A stretch of 64,000 nt of DNA from Petrosia ficiformis. Lineage: Eukaryota > Porifera > Demospongiae > Haplosclerida > Petrosiidae. The stretch's first letter is position 1. Each line of letters starts with the position of its first letter. The stretch spans positions 3,064,501 through 3,128,500 of the forward strand of contig OX345643.1 of the NCBI GenBank assembly GCA_947044365.1, given 5' to 3'. Made by a program: the position numbers and the translations under genes. Shown here one piece after another: positions 51,201 through 60,267 of the stretch. The notes beneath the pieces are model-generated. The model searched no databases, had not been told where the DNA came from, and saw nothing but the letters and a program-made list of their open reading frames with translations.

Positions 51201-52652
51201 ATATGAGCAATAACCATACAAGATCATATGATCTCTAGTGCAGTATGGTAAAATATGAGCAATAACCATACAAGATCATATGATCTCTAGTGCAGTATGG
51301 TAAAATATGAGCAATAACCATACAAGATCATATGATCTCTAGTGCAGTATGGTAAAATATGAGCAATAACCATACAAGATCATATGATCTCTAGTGCAGT
51401 ATGGTAAAGTATGACACTTGATAATATAGATTGAATGCCACACAGTGTTCTCCACAAGTAGAGTGTCATTTGTAACATATCGAAATGATTAGAGGCATTT
51501 TCCCATACAAATGTTTAAATGTAGTATAAATTATAGAGTGTGGTACTGTGCCATCCTAAAAAGTCCTACTCCATATGCTACATACATGTACTTATGGTAT
51601 TAACTATAGTACATATAAAGTTATCACATCACAATTTTGAGGTCGTTGTGAATGTGAACAGACTTTAATTCTGGTACAGCTTAGACAGTATTACACATAA
51701 TTAAGTTATCAACTTATCATGGATACACACGTTTCAATTAGACTTTCAAATCATACCTGGTCTAATAATGAAATTTTAATACATGCATGTATTGGGCCAT
51801 ATCAAGATTGAAAATTTCTGTAAATGCTTATCTCTTGTCAAAACTGTCAACTGTAATATATTCATTCATTTAGGATTTGTTTGATACCTTTAAAGTAAAA
51901 AGTGTTACAGAACTTACTTTAGGAGCTAACGCTGATATAAACGATATTAAAAGGTTGTCGTGGAAAACTGTCAATGGAGAACAAACAGGTGTATACATGT
52001 ACAGTGTGCACATGATAAATTATGTATATATTTATAATTATCACATGTACAGTGTGCACATGATAATTATGTATATATTTATAATTATCACATATCACTC
52101 ATATACTCAAACACATTATGCTTTACACTCATCCTATTCTTTAGTCTATTCAAAAGTACAATCTTGTTATTTCTATAAATGCGATTGTGTATGTGTTAAC
52201 GATAATATAATAATTATCTTCAGTGAGGTCATTTGAAAATCGTCAAAGATAACAAACAGCCCATGAAAATAGCTAGGTAGGAAAGGAGATGATATTATAA
52301 TAGTTACCTCAGTAATTACATCAGCATCTCTATTGATTTTAAAATCCTCTATTCACAATCTAAATATGTAAAATTTAGAACTAAATTTAATGTGTATGGA
52401 CTGTGGAAAGAACTGCTAATCTGCAATAGAAATTCTTCATCTTTCCTACAAATTTTGCAAAAAAAAACCATTTTTGTTTAACTATGGCACCCACTATACC
52501 ATTTGTTAATGTGCTATAATAATCTTTTCTCAGGATCTACTCTGCAGTTCAAACCAGTGGTTGCTCCATATTTTGATGTTAAACTGTCTCCAATGGAAAT
52601 ACGTACCTTTAGTGTTGGTGTAGAAACTAACATCAAGATGCATAACATGTAA
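27324..52652 (+). CDS. MAN2B1: Lysosomal alpha-mannosidase (GH38), complete
   Basis: Hydrolyses alpha-mannose from N-glycan fragments in lysosomes. 24 exons: 27324-27471, 28502-28653, 29242-29457, 30585-30791, 31295-31366, 31755-31868, 32130-32262, 33544-33672, 34647-34686, 35675-35861, 36043-36159, 40877-41006, 42399-42472, 42556-42693, 43565-43657, 43972-44022, 45499-45566, 46409-46510, 47770-47857, 48492-48578, 49476-49712, 50550-50696, 51874-51988, 52534-52652. All are GT-AG with matching phases; 987 residues against about 1010 in mammals. Residues 1-20 form a signal peptide ([19 protein letters not shown]). Zinc ligands and active site are intact: HTHDD (His34, Asp36), WHVDPFGHS (Asp158, nucleophile) and QHHDAVTGT (His399). 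Other family blocks: [68 protein letters not shown] and the C-terminal SPMEIRTF. Intron 11 is 4.7 kb, mostly mobile DNA. AATAAA at 52826 is a likely poly(A) signal. Confidence 0.97.
28312..28405 (+). mobile_element. Family B MITE fragment
   Basis: Begins GTTTTTGATAAGCTCATAT, then CACCATTGGCCCGACGAGCT and ACAGTTCTCTCTTTGGGCTA, as in the fuller copies at 40376-40588 and 42818-43003. Truncated at its right end in an AATTAATT tract, in mannosidase intron 1. Confidence 0.6.
30077..30490. repeat. Compound microsatellite: (TC)n, (TCTA)n, (ATCC)n
   Basis: In mannosidase intron 3: (CA/CTCT)n at 30077-30200, an almost uninterrupted (TCTA)n at about 30326-30444, then (ATCC)n at 30445-30490. The long uniform TCTA run suggests a length-polymorphic locus. 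ORFs reading through it are artefacts. Confidence 0.95.
31379..31615. mobile_element. Family C MITE
   Basis: Left end GTCATTCACATTCACCTTGA; right end CATGAATGTGAACAGAC, complementary in inverted orientation. Interior resembles the copy at 43270-43513 (ACTCTAGTTTGGAAGGACCA; ATGTATTAACCTTATGACAT). In mannosidase intron 5. Confidence 0.7.
32755..33103. repeat. 33-bp minisatellite in mannosidase intron 7
   Basis: About ten units of ACATATCTAGTTATAT then TAACTTATTAAGATAAC, with two alternating variants (TTAAG/TTATG) and occasional ATCAA for ATTAA. No open frame across the unit. Confidence 0.93.
33853..33957. repeat. Foldback palindrome next to (TA)n
   Basis: The centre CTCATACAGCAC / GTGCTGTATGAG is a perfect palindrome, with GATGGGGTC / GACCCCATC outside it. 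Its GGGAAATATAG element and its GGGGTC-GAGAAACTCATA centre recall the larger palindrome at 38401-38561 (GAAAATATAG, GGGGTCTCGAAGCCTCATA). The left flank is (TA)n. Mannosidase intron 8. Confidence 0.75.
34330..34515 (-). mobile_element. Family B MITE copy
   Basis: Contains GGAAATACATCTTGAACCAA, GTTGGTGACAATAATCAGAA, AACTGCACCATCTAGCCCAA, AATAAGAAGCTCTTCGGG and ends ATAAGCTTATCAAAACACTG, which is the inverted GTTTTGATAAG terminus. Mannosidase intron 8. Confidence 0.65.
35205..35525 (+). mobile_element. Family B MITE with internal tandem duplication
   Basis: A block of about 80 bases (ACCATTGGCCCAAAGAGCTT, CTTATCTGGCACTGCACAGT, TCTCTCTTTGGGC, GATGGCGCCGTTAAT) occurs twice back to back at 35228-35310 and 35300-35372. 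The rest of the element follows (GCATTAACTGTTTATTAATT, TGTTGAGCCAATTTAATTTA, CATGCTTCAAAACAT). Mannosidase intron 9. Confidence 0.7.
36301..37740 (-). mobile_element. Tyrosine-recombinase element bounded by inverted repeats in (TA)n
   Basis: The left end TAGTATGCTGAGTCAGCACG (36301-36320) pairs with CGTGCTGACTGCAGCATACT followed by A (37720-37740): one extra C is the only difference over 21 bases. Both outsides are (TA)n. The only gene inside is the minus-strand recombinase. It lies in mannosidase intron 11. Classic Cryptons usually lack such terminal repeats, so the association may be real or may reflect insertion into another palindromic element. Confidence 0.65.
36471..37550 (-). pseudogene. 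Crypton-like tyrosine recombinase, interrupted by a stop
   Basis: Two collinear segments in one frame (37403-36957 and 36941-36471; the open frame extends up to about 37550) are separated by a single in-frame TGA at 36957-36959. The first contains [20 protein letters not shown] followed by HR, the catalytic-Arg region of the DUF3504/ZMYM2-type recombinase fold. The second has NHSLRATG (H-x-x-R), ERSGHLS (GH) and SYERT (nucleophile Tyr). So the R, H-x-x-R, H and Y positions of a tyrosine recombinase are all visible; the Lys is not assignable by eye. Upstream of about 37550 the frame meets a TAA, while a basic stretch ([13 protein letters not shown]) continues in another frame, suggesting an additional frameshift. 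Probably inactive. The C-terminal 70 residues are Lys/Ser-rich and unconserved. Confidence 0.75.
37850..37905. repeat. (TA)n microsatellite between palindromic elements
   Basis: A long AT dinucleotide run. Similar runs at 36270-36300, 38568-38636, 38806-38844 and 39220-39263 separate the palindromes of mannosidase intron 11. ORFs of repeated Ile-Tyr through these runs are artefacts. Confidence 0.95.
37911..38060. repeat. Palindromic element B in (TA)n
   Basis: Begins TAGTATGCTAATACGTCCTA and ends TAGGACCTATTAGCATACTA. The inner arms GTTTTGTGTCC-AAGGATGTGATATAGCCC pair with GGGCTATATCACATCC and GGACACAAAAC. It contains CCTATATACAAAATATAGG, itself a palindrome. Flanked by (TA)n on the left and TATATA on the right. 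Confidence 0.88.
38074..38169. repeat. Palindromic element C in (TA)n
   Basis: The ends GTATGATGGTGACATC and GATGTCACCATCATAC are exact complements. The interior has CTATATACAATATATAG. Flanked by AATATATT and ATATATAT. Confidence 0.88.
38401..38561. repeat. Long palindromic element D
   Basis: The outer arms GTTAAAGCACCGGTTTCGCT / GCACCGGTGCTTTAAC and inner arms GAAAATATAGCA / TGCTATATTTTC, GGGGTGGGGTC / GACCCCACCCC and CATAAAGCAC / GTGCTTTATG all pair. The small loop reads TCGGCTACGCC. Related to the element at 33853-33957. Abuts a (TA)n run on its right. Confidence 0.88.
38954..39001. repeat. Short perfect hairpin F
   Basis: TGACACACCTACTTTCATGC pairs with GCATGAAAGTAGGTGTGTCA around a seven-base loop. 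This is a minimal foldback insertion. Confidence 0.85.
39052..39214. repeat. Palindromic element G in (TA)n
   Basis: The termini TATATAGCATGGTT and AACCATGCTATATA are complementary. The inner arms GAAATATAAACCTGGT / ACCAGGTTTATATTTC and GATATATCCCTCGGGCC / GGCCCTCGGGATATATC pair. Followed by a further (TA)n run. Confidence 0.88.
40078..40215. repeat. Short tandem repeat (GCAATCTGGGAATTTA)n
   Basis: Imperfect units of GCAATCTGGGAATTTATG repeated about four times, then diverged TGCAATGCAATCTG units. In mannosidase intron 11. The ORF through it is incidental. Confidence 0.75.
40376..40588 (+). mobile_element. Family B MITE, near full length
   Basis: Begins GAGTTTTTGATACATTTTGA and ends CATATAAGCTTATCAAGATA. 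Interior landmarks are GGGCCAAATTAGCTCAACAA, GAATACATCTTGAGCCAATT, ATCATCATAATTAACTGCGC, ACTGTGCAGTACCAAATAAG and TTTGGGCCAATGGTGGGCC. Its terminal GTTTTTGATAAG-type repeats are inverted. Confidence 0.75.
40630..40800 (+). mobile_element. Family A left-half fragment
   Basis: GGGCTATCCTTACCATTGCT, then TCTTGTGTCAAAACTG, GTTGTATATAGCTAAGGATG and TCATTCCAAGGGGCTCAGTG: diverged family A landmarks in plus orientation, ending just before mannosidase exon 12. Confidence 0.55.
42818..43003 (+). mobile_element. Family B MITE, complete with inverted termini
   Basis: The left end GTTTTTGATAAGTTTTC and right end GTGTATCAAAAAC are inverted. The interior shares GGGCCAAATTGGCTAAAG, TTTGAGCCAATAAATACTGT, TCATAATTAACTGTGCCATC, TGGCCCAAAGAGAGAACTGT and AATAAGAAGCTCTTTGGGCC with the other copies. 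About 185 bp, mannosidase intron 14. Confidence 0.78.
43270..43513. mobile_element. Family C MITE, complete
   Basis: Left terminus AAAGTCATTCACACTCACTG plus TGACCTCA; right terminus TGAGGTCATTGTGAATGTGA plus ATAGACTTT. The termini are inverted repeats of about 28 bases with a few mismatches. About 244 bp, no ORF. Mannosidase intron 14. Confidence 0.82.
44210..45382 (+). mobile_element. Element with long inverted ends and nested palindromes
   Basis: The left end GTAAGTTTGTAATG..ATTTAAATTATCAGTCAAACAT..TAAATACGTAT recurs in reverse complement at the right end (45318-45382), giving roughly 65-70-base terminal inverted repeats. Inside, a perfect palindrome spans 44284-44462 (ACCTCCTGGAGAGGT arms, TTCTATAAAGCATTCTAAAA inner arms). 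A second lies at 44466-44572 (GTTATACACCAAGGT, GGTCTCTA-TAGATTTATCAAACC). A two-part ORF (44662-45064) follows. Lies in mannosidase intron 16. Confidence 0.75.
44662..45064 (+). pseudogene. Unknown ORF inside the long-TIR element, frameshifted
   Basis: The first frame (44662-44895) starts [20 protein letters not shown] and contains [11 protein letters not shown] and [13 protein letters not shown] second frame (44846-45064) continues with [17 protein letters not shown] and ends [21 protein letters not shown]. Codon-like composition carries smoothly from one to the other, so a frameshift near 44890 is likely. No motif recognised. It could be a captured host sequence or the element's own protein. 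Confidence 0.4.
45670..45880 (+). mobile_element. Family A left-half fragment
   Basis: CAGGCCATCCCTATGATCTT, then TATTCTTGTGTCACATATGT, GTTGTATATGTTGTTAAGGA and TCATTAATGTGTGTGGTGTG: family A order, plus orientation. Mannosidase intron 17. Confidence 0.55.
48297..48468. repeat. 44-bp tandem repeat, four copies
   Basis: Units of ATTGTACAAATCAGAACACT then ATAATACGATGCATGTGAACATGT; the last copy carries TAGTACAATG. Mannosidase intron 19, ending just before exon 20. Confidence 0.93.
51157..51410. repeat. 52-bp tandem repeat, five copies
   Basis: Five near-identical units of GCAATAACCATACAAGATCA then TATGATCTCTAGTGCAGTATGGTAAAATATGA, with GATCATATGATC a palindromic core. Mannosidase intron 22. 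Confidence 0.95.
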
Positions 52653-54536
52653 ACATCATGCAGTAATCATCCCCCCATTTGAACATGCTATTTAAAAGTT
52701 CTGCTGTTTTGTAGTCATTTTGCTGTACTCACAATTTTTAGGTTAATTGTTTTGGGATTCTATACATGAAATACTTAATGATTCATAAAAATGATGTAAC
52801 ATTACAATAGATTAAGCAAACCAAAAATAAAAAAAACATAATTTTTTTTCCTCTCACATGCAACTTACGGCCAATCAGATTGCTTGAAACTCATCACCTG
52901 CGAGCACATTAAAACTGCATATTGATGTGTACAAATAGTTATTGCTCTTATAGAACCTTTACTGTATGTATTTTTAATCTGGAGATTCTAGACACTACCT
53001 ACATACATACATGTGTATGTATATACATGCATATTGCATACATACATACTTGATAATGTAATAAATTACATTATGACAACTACAAGGTAGTTTATAGTTC
53101 ATAGTTTATACAGTATTATATATCACTGATGATATTTCATTGATATTCCAATACTGATAATTACTTTAGATATCTATCAAAACCTTCAATATTATATGAT
53201 GTGATCAACATTTTCTCAATACTGATTAAGATTTCAAAATTGATCATTTTTGACCATGCAAATGCATGACTACATCATTAAAAGAGCTCTAGAATGATAT
53301 ATTATACATCCCAATTATGTAAAAGACAAAGCTAGAGTGAGTGATTAAACTGTTGTAGTCACAAATACTTCATTTGGAGAAAAACACAATTAAATCAATT
53401 TTTTAACAATTAGAAGTAATCATCAAACTTCCCATGGCTAAACTCCCTCACCTGAACCACTTCCCACAACAAATAATAATGCCTCAATCCAAAGCAGTGA
53501 GCCTCGTATAAGTGGATCTCTTCCTTGTACTCCCAACAAATAATGATCAGCAAAATGATTCTCCTAAACTGACTACTATTGCCATACTCTAGCAGTGGCT
53601 AGCAAAGCACAGAGAGGTCTCTAAGATTTGCTAAAGATATCAGAAGAAAGGTAAGACTTTTGTGATGCTTTTTGTGTAATAAAATGGTGATTGCCCAAGT
53701 AATTCAGAACTGTCTATTTTCAATCATACCTCCAAATTATAATTTAATCCATAAGTCTGCAGAGCTGTTAAAATCACAAATTATTGTATGCATTCAGAAC
53801 TAAAAATAATGATAAGATAGTATCATATTGGAGAAGCATCTGTTTAAAACAGGATGGGTAACAACAAAGTTATACATATGTAGAGAATCTTGAGCATTAT
53901 TTTTACCCTAAGCTCTTCCGTACTAGTAAATATACAATTTATACGAGATGAAAAGGAGTATACTATATCTATCACAGTTTCATTTACAAGTACCACTCTC
54001 AATAGAATCCCAAATGTTTGTAACTGAGCAAGAGGCGAGTAAAAAAATTATAAGCCATAATACAATACATCTCAGTCAAGTATGGCCACCCATATTAATG
54101 TTGTTTTAGTAAACTATAATAACAGACCTAGTTAACTAACTATAACTAAATGACAAAATGAACAACTACTAAAATGGAAAATTTTAGTTAACTAAAACTG
54201 TTTTTAGTAAGCCGTTTTACTACAACTATAACTAAATTTGCGATAAAACATGTATTTTTATTGTTATACTAAAACATTAACCCATACGCAACAATAAGTA
54301 TTTATCTTGAACACAGTGGATTGCAGCCATCAACAGGAATATTGAAAACATCTTGATGGAAAGTAATATGTTCTATTTGTGCGACTATGAGTCACAATGT
54401 GAATGTTTTCGTGATCATCAACTGGATATAGAAATTATTTTTAAAACTTGATATCTTCTGAAATGCTAATCAATACTTAATTAAGTTTCTTTACAAAAAT
54501 TATATAAATTTATGTAAATATTTCATATAATACTTT
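52653..54536. other. Convergent intergenic region
   Basis: The 3' UTR of the mannosidase gene (AATAAA at 52826-52831), then AT-rich DNA with scattered TACATACATG and a TAACTAAAACTG-type repeat at 54100-54260. No further exon or structured repeat recognised before the URB1 stop codon. Confidence 0.6.
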
Positions 54537-57500
54537 TTACACTGTACTTTGTAACAGTTTCATTTCTTCCTGATACAATGGAACCTTAACTACTTTGCTA
54601 GTAGATAACATTTCTTTTATTCTTCCATCATCTTGATACTTATTACTAATAGAGATAAGAATATCCTTAATCAATTCACATTGTTTCTTATTCCTGCATT
54701 AAAAAACAAAACTTTAATAATAATTATTATTGGAAACCCTTTGGCTATGCAAAGACGTAAATCTACAAACAACTCACTGGTGTGATTTTAATAGATCATG
54801 CAACCATGAAAGAATCCCATGATCCCATACTAAATCTATCACAGCTGGAAGAATATCTGAAGCTCTGAGAAAGAACTGAAGTATTAATGTCTATATAAAA
54901 AAAATTGATAATCTGAGTATTTTGTGATGTTTAGATCTTCTTATTCAACTCCAATCACTCTATTAATAATCATCAATTTTGATTGTTACACATTTCTCTA
55001 AGAAAAATACTACCTGCCAGGGTCCCAAAGACTTTCTTCAATTCCTAATCAAAACCCGATTATTATTCTAGCAATCAAATTGGCTACTAATATAGAAAAT
55101 GGCATAGGCTCTTGGTGTAATATAGAAATGTAAAGAGCAATGGAGGTATGCTTAGACCCTCTAGAGGGATGCAAAAGCTATTATTTATTCAGTATTAAAC
55201 TGTGGGGAGTCATGAGAAAGAAGGGGACTTGGGAGGCCCAGCAATACAATATAGTGTGTATGTTCCTCATTCATTACAGTATAGATATTTGAGTAAAGAA
55301 AAGGAATATGCAGCAGGCATGGCTGTGTGGAGGCATACAGTACACTTTATGGCGCTATAAATGCTTTCCATGGGATTTAATGTATATTTATTGCTGATCA
55401 TGTGACCTGTGGCCAATCAGAGTGCAGATGTTGCGTCACGTGATTGACCATTAAATCACTTATTGCACACTTTTGCGTGCAATAAATAGTTATTGCACAC
55501 TTTGCTCACCTCTACTAACGAAGCTGCTTCAACAACAGTGGTAGTTCACCAGATCGTCAATAAATCACTTAGAACACACTTGACAGTGCATCGTGTGTTT
55601 CAATGTAGCACTTGGGCGGTCAATAAAGGTCTCGTTTACATAACGCACTCGCCTTCGGCTCGTGCATTATGTAAACTCGACCTTTAGTGACCCGCCCTCG
55701 TGCTACATTAAAACACGTAATCACGGTAAAGTGTGTTCTAACTATTACATAATTATATAGTTAAGGAAGTTGCATCATTCCGGGGGGGGGGGGTTCAGTC
55801 AATTAATGGCCGCAGCATGTAAAAAAATCTGTGCTTGAGCTTTCAGACCAGCAGGAAGATATAGGAAGAATGTAAAACTGTAACTATTAAATGTTTTATA
55901 TAGCGAAGAAAAAATGCAAAGATGATGCAAGAGTTTTTAACAAGTAAGTATAATAAGTTGTTTCAGATATGATAAAGTCATCATTTATAAGCCTTGAAGG
56001 AGTATTTCAGTTTCTGTGTGCACTTAAACTCGGCACTTAGACTGCAGTTACACATACTTTTTCAGGCCCCAGAAAGGTAGAGACACTGAACTAAGTGCCA
56101 TCAGCAACGATTGATACATAGTCATCGCAAAGCAAATATGGGGATACTTTTTTCTCAATATATCTTCTTTTTTTTATGGCCTGTGGGGCCATCCCTATGA
56201 TTGCTTTTCCACGGGTTCGATCTATATATATATTATACATATATTCTTGTGTCACTTGCATGAGTATGTGTTGTATCCAAGATTAAGCAAGTTGCATCAT
56301 TCCGGGGGCTCAGCCAATTAATGGGCGTGGTGTGTAATAGAATGTATGGGTCAAGCTCTACAGAAGAAAGAAGGAAAACTGCTTGTAGCTTAAGTAGAAA
56401 CTGGAACTAATAGCTAGCTATTCTACCTGAAATATATTCCTAAAGTTCAGCAAGATCCTTTAAAAGGCAAGGAGAGAAGATAATCAAAATAATAGCTATA
56501 ATAAACTGTTGTGTTTCAGGCATGATAGTCAGTCATGATTGCTGAATGCTGAACACCACAAAGCAATCAAAGGGATACTTTTTTCCTCTATATATCTTGT
56601 TAACCCGATCGCGTAGGCGGAGGGTTATAGTAATCGATTTGTGTGTGTGTGTGTTCCCACTAATCTTTGCAACGGCTTACTTTTGAAGATTCTTGGTCAC
56701 TGTGAAGGAAAGAGCACACTGGGTCTACTGCAAGATTCAAGCGATTTGCAAGAAAACTCTTCGATGGAAAAGATACAGTCGTGCAAAGTCGATAAATAGG
56801 CTTTTTTGCGCCATTGTTACTCAGTCACGCCTATTAATTAAATTGGTTAATCCAAATGTAGGCAGAGATCGAGCATGCATACGCATTTTGTCGAAGATTC
56901 CAGAAAGTTTTGTATCTTAGACGCTTTGTTTCTTGGGCCTCGTCGTAACAAGTGTTTCTGCAGCTATCTGTGAAGTCTTGTCACCAGTTCTGAGGAGATA
57001 TGAATCTGAGTTGATGAGGAACGCCATGACTCCCTGTTTCATTATTGATTGTTTATGCTGAGAAGCATACATTCATAGTAGCATCTTTTTTAGCGAGGGT
57101 TCTGCACGTTAGTGCATTCATTTTTGCATGTGAATGATATGCAGGCAGGCCTAGAAAACACACACACACAAACACTGTCTGAAGAGCACAACATGGTCCC
57201 AAGTAGCATTTTCATACTATTTCCAATCCCTTTTCTTTCTATAGTTACAGTAATTTAACCACCAGTAAAGTGGACCTGCTACACTAGTGAGCAGTATTCT
57301 CAAGCCATGCAATACAGAAAATTAAATTGTACTTACTTTGCTGTTATCAGACGTAAATGGACTGTGATACACAGTCATTATATGAGGAAAGACCTCCTTT
57401 CTCTTGTACAAATAGTAATCTCCATCAGATCTGAGTCCTTGAAACAACAAAAGAAGCATCCATTGCCTCTCAAGTACATACTACAACAAATAAATAAAAA

Positions 57501-58164
57501 GCACACAATGATAACTCTGCCAAACTTGAGTATGTCAAAACAAAATTGCATTTGGCTGGACTACTTAACCATTCATATGCAATTGTTATTTTATATTGCT
57601 GACAAAGCTTATAGTGTTTCTACCTCCTTACTACTACTGGCTTATTAATTAATACTACTATACCTGTGGGCTAGAACTGTGTAACAGAGTTGAATACAAT
57701 GGAATATCTCTGAGATCAATGTACGGCTTTTTCAACAAATGTGGTATTATTATAGAATACAGTGGATGGTCTAGGGAAAGAGAAATCAGATAAACAACAT
57801 TAACTGTTGTTAGTGTTGTCAATAAGTAGTATAGTGATACAGATATTACTATATGCCCAATCTAAAAAGTATTTATTACAGAACAATGATTTTCATAAAA
57901 CACAACAATTTCAGTTCCAGGAAAACAAAAACAATGCTGCAATTATCACACCATATATAGATATATCTACATTTATCAGGCATTCTACTGAACATTACAC
58001 AATCATTCTACTAAAAAACATACTTTACACTAATATGTTGTTTATTCATTACCTGGATATATCAGTATATGAACAGTACTGACTAAAAATGCTGAAGATA
58101 TAGATGGTAGTCTCATATTTTCTTTAGTAATAGAATTCTTCATAGTTTCCATAAATATCAACAG
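54537..58164 (-). CDS. URB1: Nucleolar pre-ribosomal-associated protein 1 (URB1/NPA1), C-terminal exons
   Basis: URB1 is a large nucleolar scaffold for early 60S ribosome assembly. Five exons in order: 58164-58053, 57770-57664, 57480-57337, 54890-54778, 54693-54537 (TAA); phases match throughout. The most telling blocks are DIPLYSTLLHSSSPQYVLER joined to QWMLLLLFQGLRSDGDYYLY (the conserved W-x-L-x-L-L-x-x-G-L-R-D/S pattern near the URB1 C-terminus), KRKEVFPHIMTVYHSPFTSD, and ILPAVIDLVWDHGILSWLHD. The terminal 50 residues (NKKQCELIKDIL...) are variable, as in the family, and shorter than in vertebrates. The long 57336-54891 intron holds family A and D elements and a foldback. The upstream exons, encoding most of this very large protein, are not found between 58165 and 64000. 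Confidence 0.83.
55571..55739. repeat. Long palindrome in URB1 intron
   Basis: The arms AGAACACACTTGACAGTG / AGTGTGTTCT, ATGTAGCACTTGGGCGGTCA / TGACCCGCCCTCGTGCTACAT and AAAGGTC-CGTTTACATAA / TTATGTAAACTCGACCTTT pair around a CGCCTTCGGCTCG centre. It lies inside a family A copy, as does the palindrome at 15772-15887. Confidence 0.88.
55740..56175 (+). mobile_element. Family A copy, right portion
   Basis: TAGTTAAGGAAGTTGCATCA, then TTCAGTCAATTAATGGCCGC, AAGATGATGCAAGAGTTTTT, ATACTTTTTCAGGCCCCAGA and CATCGCAAAGCAAATATGGG: the family order from middle to right end. The foldback 55571-55739 occupies the position of its left part. Confidence 0.65.
56175..56600 (+). mobile_element. Family A copy, second in tandem
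   Basis: TTATGGCCTGTGGGGCCATC, TATGATTGCTTTTCCACGGG, then TGTCACTTGCATGAGTATGT, TTGCATCATTCCGGGGGCTC, and at the end ACCACAAAGCAATCAAAGGG. The inverted ends (ATGATTGCTTT / AAAGCAATCA) are clear. Confidence 0.7.
56600..57140 (+). mobile_element. Non-autonomous repeat family D copy
   Basis: Begins TTAACCCGATCGCGTAGGCG and GAGGGTTATAG with a (GT)n tract; ends GCGAGGGTTCTGCACGTTAG then TGCATTCATT. Reverse-complement relative of 3329-3884. A third, incomplete copy begins at about 63536. The ORF 56693-56920 has no counterpart in the other copies. Confidence 0.72.
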
Positions 58165-58598
58165 CTAAAAATATAAAGAATATTATAATGATTATTATCA
58201 TAATAAATTAGAATGACTGATGAACAAAGGAAAAGTGTGGTTTTTATGGCCATTCCTATAATGTATACATTTGTGTATAATTATAATTATGTGTTTCCCT
58301 GAAGTGATGAAGTACGCTAAATTACACATTAAAATTATGAAAATAAAAGTGTGACTGTCAATTGCACCCCTAAATTATGTAATGCCGCAATGCATTTCAG
58401 GTGTTTTGAGATGCCTTGAAACTTACAAAAGACGCCATTTTGCAAAGACAAAGCGTCCAATCAACAAAGGGTGTGGTCAGTTATTAAATCAAATTTAAGG
58501 GTACTTGTTTGTGATTGTGCTGCAAACATGGAAATGATCTGAAAATAACAAGTACCAGTGGAGGACCTTTAAATTCATAAGACATTGTAAGTTGTATA

Positions 58599-58790
58599 AT
58601 GGTAAAAACATTTGTACCTAGATGGCTGGAAGAATTTTCTTGGCAAGGTGAATAAAATATGTATTGTAGGCTTTGTACAAAGTCCAAGAAGAATGCCTTT
58701 ACAGGTAGCTGTCCACACAGGAAAGACTGTAGAAAATCATGTACATTTTGTAGAAGTATTATGTATTTATTTTGAAACATCCCAAAATGG
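58599..58790 (+). pseudogene. Possible hAT-type zinc-finger remnant
   Basis: One frame reads VKTFVPRWLEEFSWQGE, a stop (TGA), then NMYCRLCTKSKKNAFTGSCP. This is the W-L-x-x-F/Y-x-W...M-x-C-x-x-C...F-x-x-G spacing seen at the N-terminus of ZNF862-type hAT-derived proteins (TTF-type zinc finger). It is broken by the stop and by the loss of flanking coding sequence. Confidence 0.35.
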
Positions 58791-59250
58791 GAATTGTTCT
58801 GTGTACATATCCATTGTACAAAAATAGTACTTACTCCTACATAAGGTAAGAAAATCAGATGCTACGAAGGGAGCTAAAGTTCAGAAAACTGCATGCGGGT
58901 TCTTTGCAGGCAGATGGCACACTCCAACAATACTTCATACATAGCTTCATTACCCTGATGTATCTACTATCCAGTCAAAACATTGTACATTTTGTTGGTA
59001 AAAGAGAATATGTCTAACATAGTGAATGCTCAACAAAGTAGGTCCCTCAAACAAACTCAAACCTTCTTCAATTAGAGGAGAAACTGAAACTAATTGAAGA
59101 AAAAAGGCATAACCTTGGTCTCATTGCTGATGATACACTTGATAGAGGATGAATATAATGAGAAATGTGAAATGTGGAGATGTTGGTTGAACATTGGATC
59201 TGCATGTTGGTTATCACTAGTTGATGCTCTGTCACTCTGTTTCTGCCAGG

Positions 59251-59406
59251 TGAAATTTCTGGTTTCCAGAGTGGCTCACATAATCCAAAAGAAGATGCTG
59301 TTGCATCTTTGAGGATCTATAAAAAGTTTAAGGCCAAACGAGAAGCCAGTCTAAGGCGACCTAGACCACGCCTCAACCAGGACACTACTGCTCAGATACT
59401 TGTTTA
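59251..59406 (+). other. Exon-like segment resembling the end of a 3'-5' exonuclease domain
   Basis: After an acceptor-like CTGCCAG, an open frame reads GEISGFQSGSHNPKEDAVAS, LRIYKKFKAKREA and then an Arg/Pro-rich tail to TAA at 59404. The SH-x-x-x-E-D-A-x-A-x-L-x-x-Y pattern resembles the last motif (H-x(4)-D-A) of DEDDh exonucleases such as REXO4 or ISG20. No earlier motif (D-x-E) is found upstream, so it is a fragment at best. Confidence 0.3.
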
Positions 59407-60267
59407 ATGGCCAGTATTGCACATACCATTATTACCTGGGTAGAGAGGTTAAGATGATAGACAAGATGCTACTACAAATGTTACCACTGCACGAAATCCG
59501 TAAACGCCATGTTTGATTGAAAAATCGGTTAAATACTGGAAAGCTTCTAAATGGTGTGCCTGGCTTCTATGTTATGCTCTTCCACTACTAATGCATGTGC
59601 TTCCAACAGACTATGTGCATCATCTCAGCTTATTAGTAAGACATTCTTCTTGGATCGAAAATTTTAAACACAGATCTTAACTCTTTAACGTTTTAATTAA
59701 AATTACGTACTTGACACGTCAGAACCAAATTAATTTTGAATGACGCCATTATAACGTCACATGGTAGTTTATTTGTTTTACTTTTTTTGAGTAATCGTGC
59801 GACTTTCATGACTCCAAAATCACACGAAACTGTTCTGCAAGGATACAAGAAAATATTCATGTATCATTCTCTGCTGGTTAGTGACATTTATGTTTAAATT
59901 ATCAATGTAAAGTTTGTTGCTTTTACGCTCGCTTTTTGTCCTAATAAAATTCAGTGCGTGCTACTTAGAATAGATTGAAATGATAATAGTGGAGCTTTAC
60001 CTATGTGTACTGTGTCTTTATTACGCAAATTGATTTATATAAGATGTGTTATGAGTACGATTCTTTTCCTATGTTTCTGAGCTAGTCGGCCATTTTGATG
60101 TGGGTGTGTTTTCGTTACCCTGGAAACCTTTGAAGTTATTGAATATTACTCGATGGTAGGACCTTCAAGTTGTGTGCTTCTTGCTTGTAATCGTTGTTGT
60201 TTCTCCCGTTGTAACGAATATGCAACTCATTGATAATGATGTAAGAAATGATTTATCTGTTTATCTT

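Noticed and set aside
58484..58827. 98-residue minus-strand ORF
   Set aside because: Antisense to the zinc-finger-like remnant; no family resemblance.
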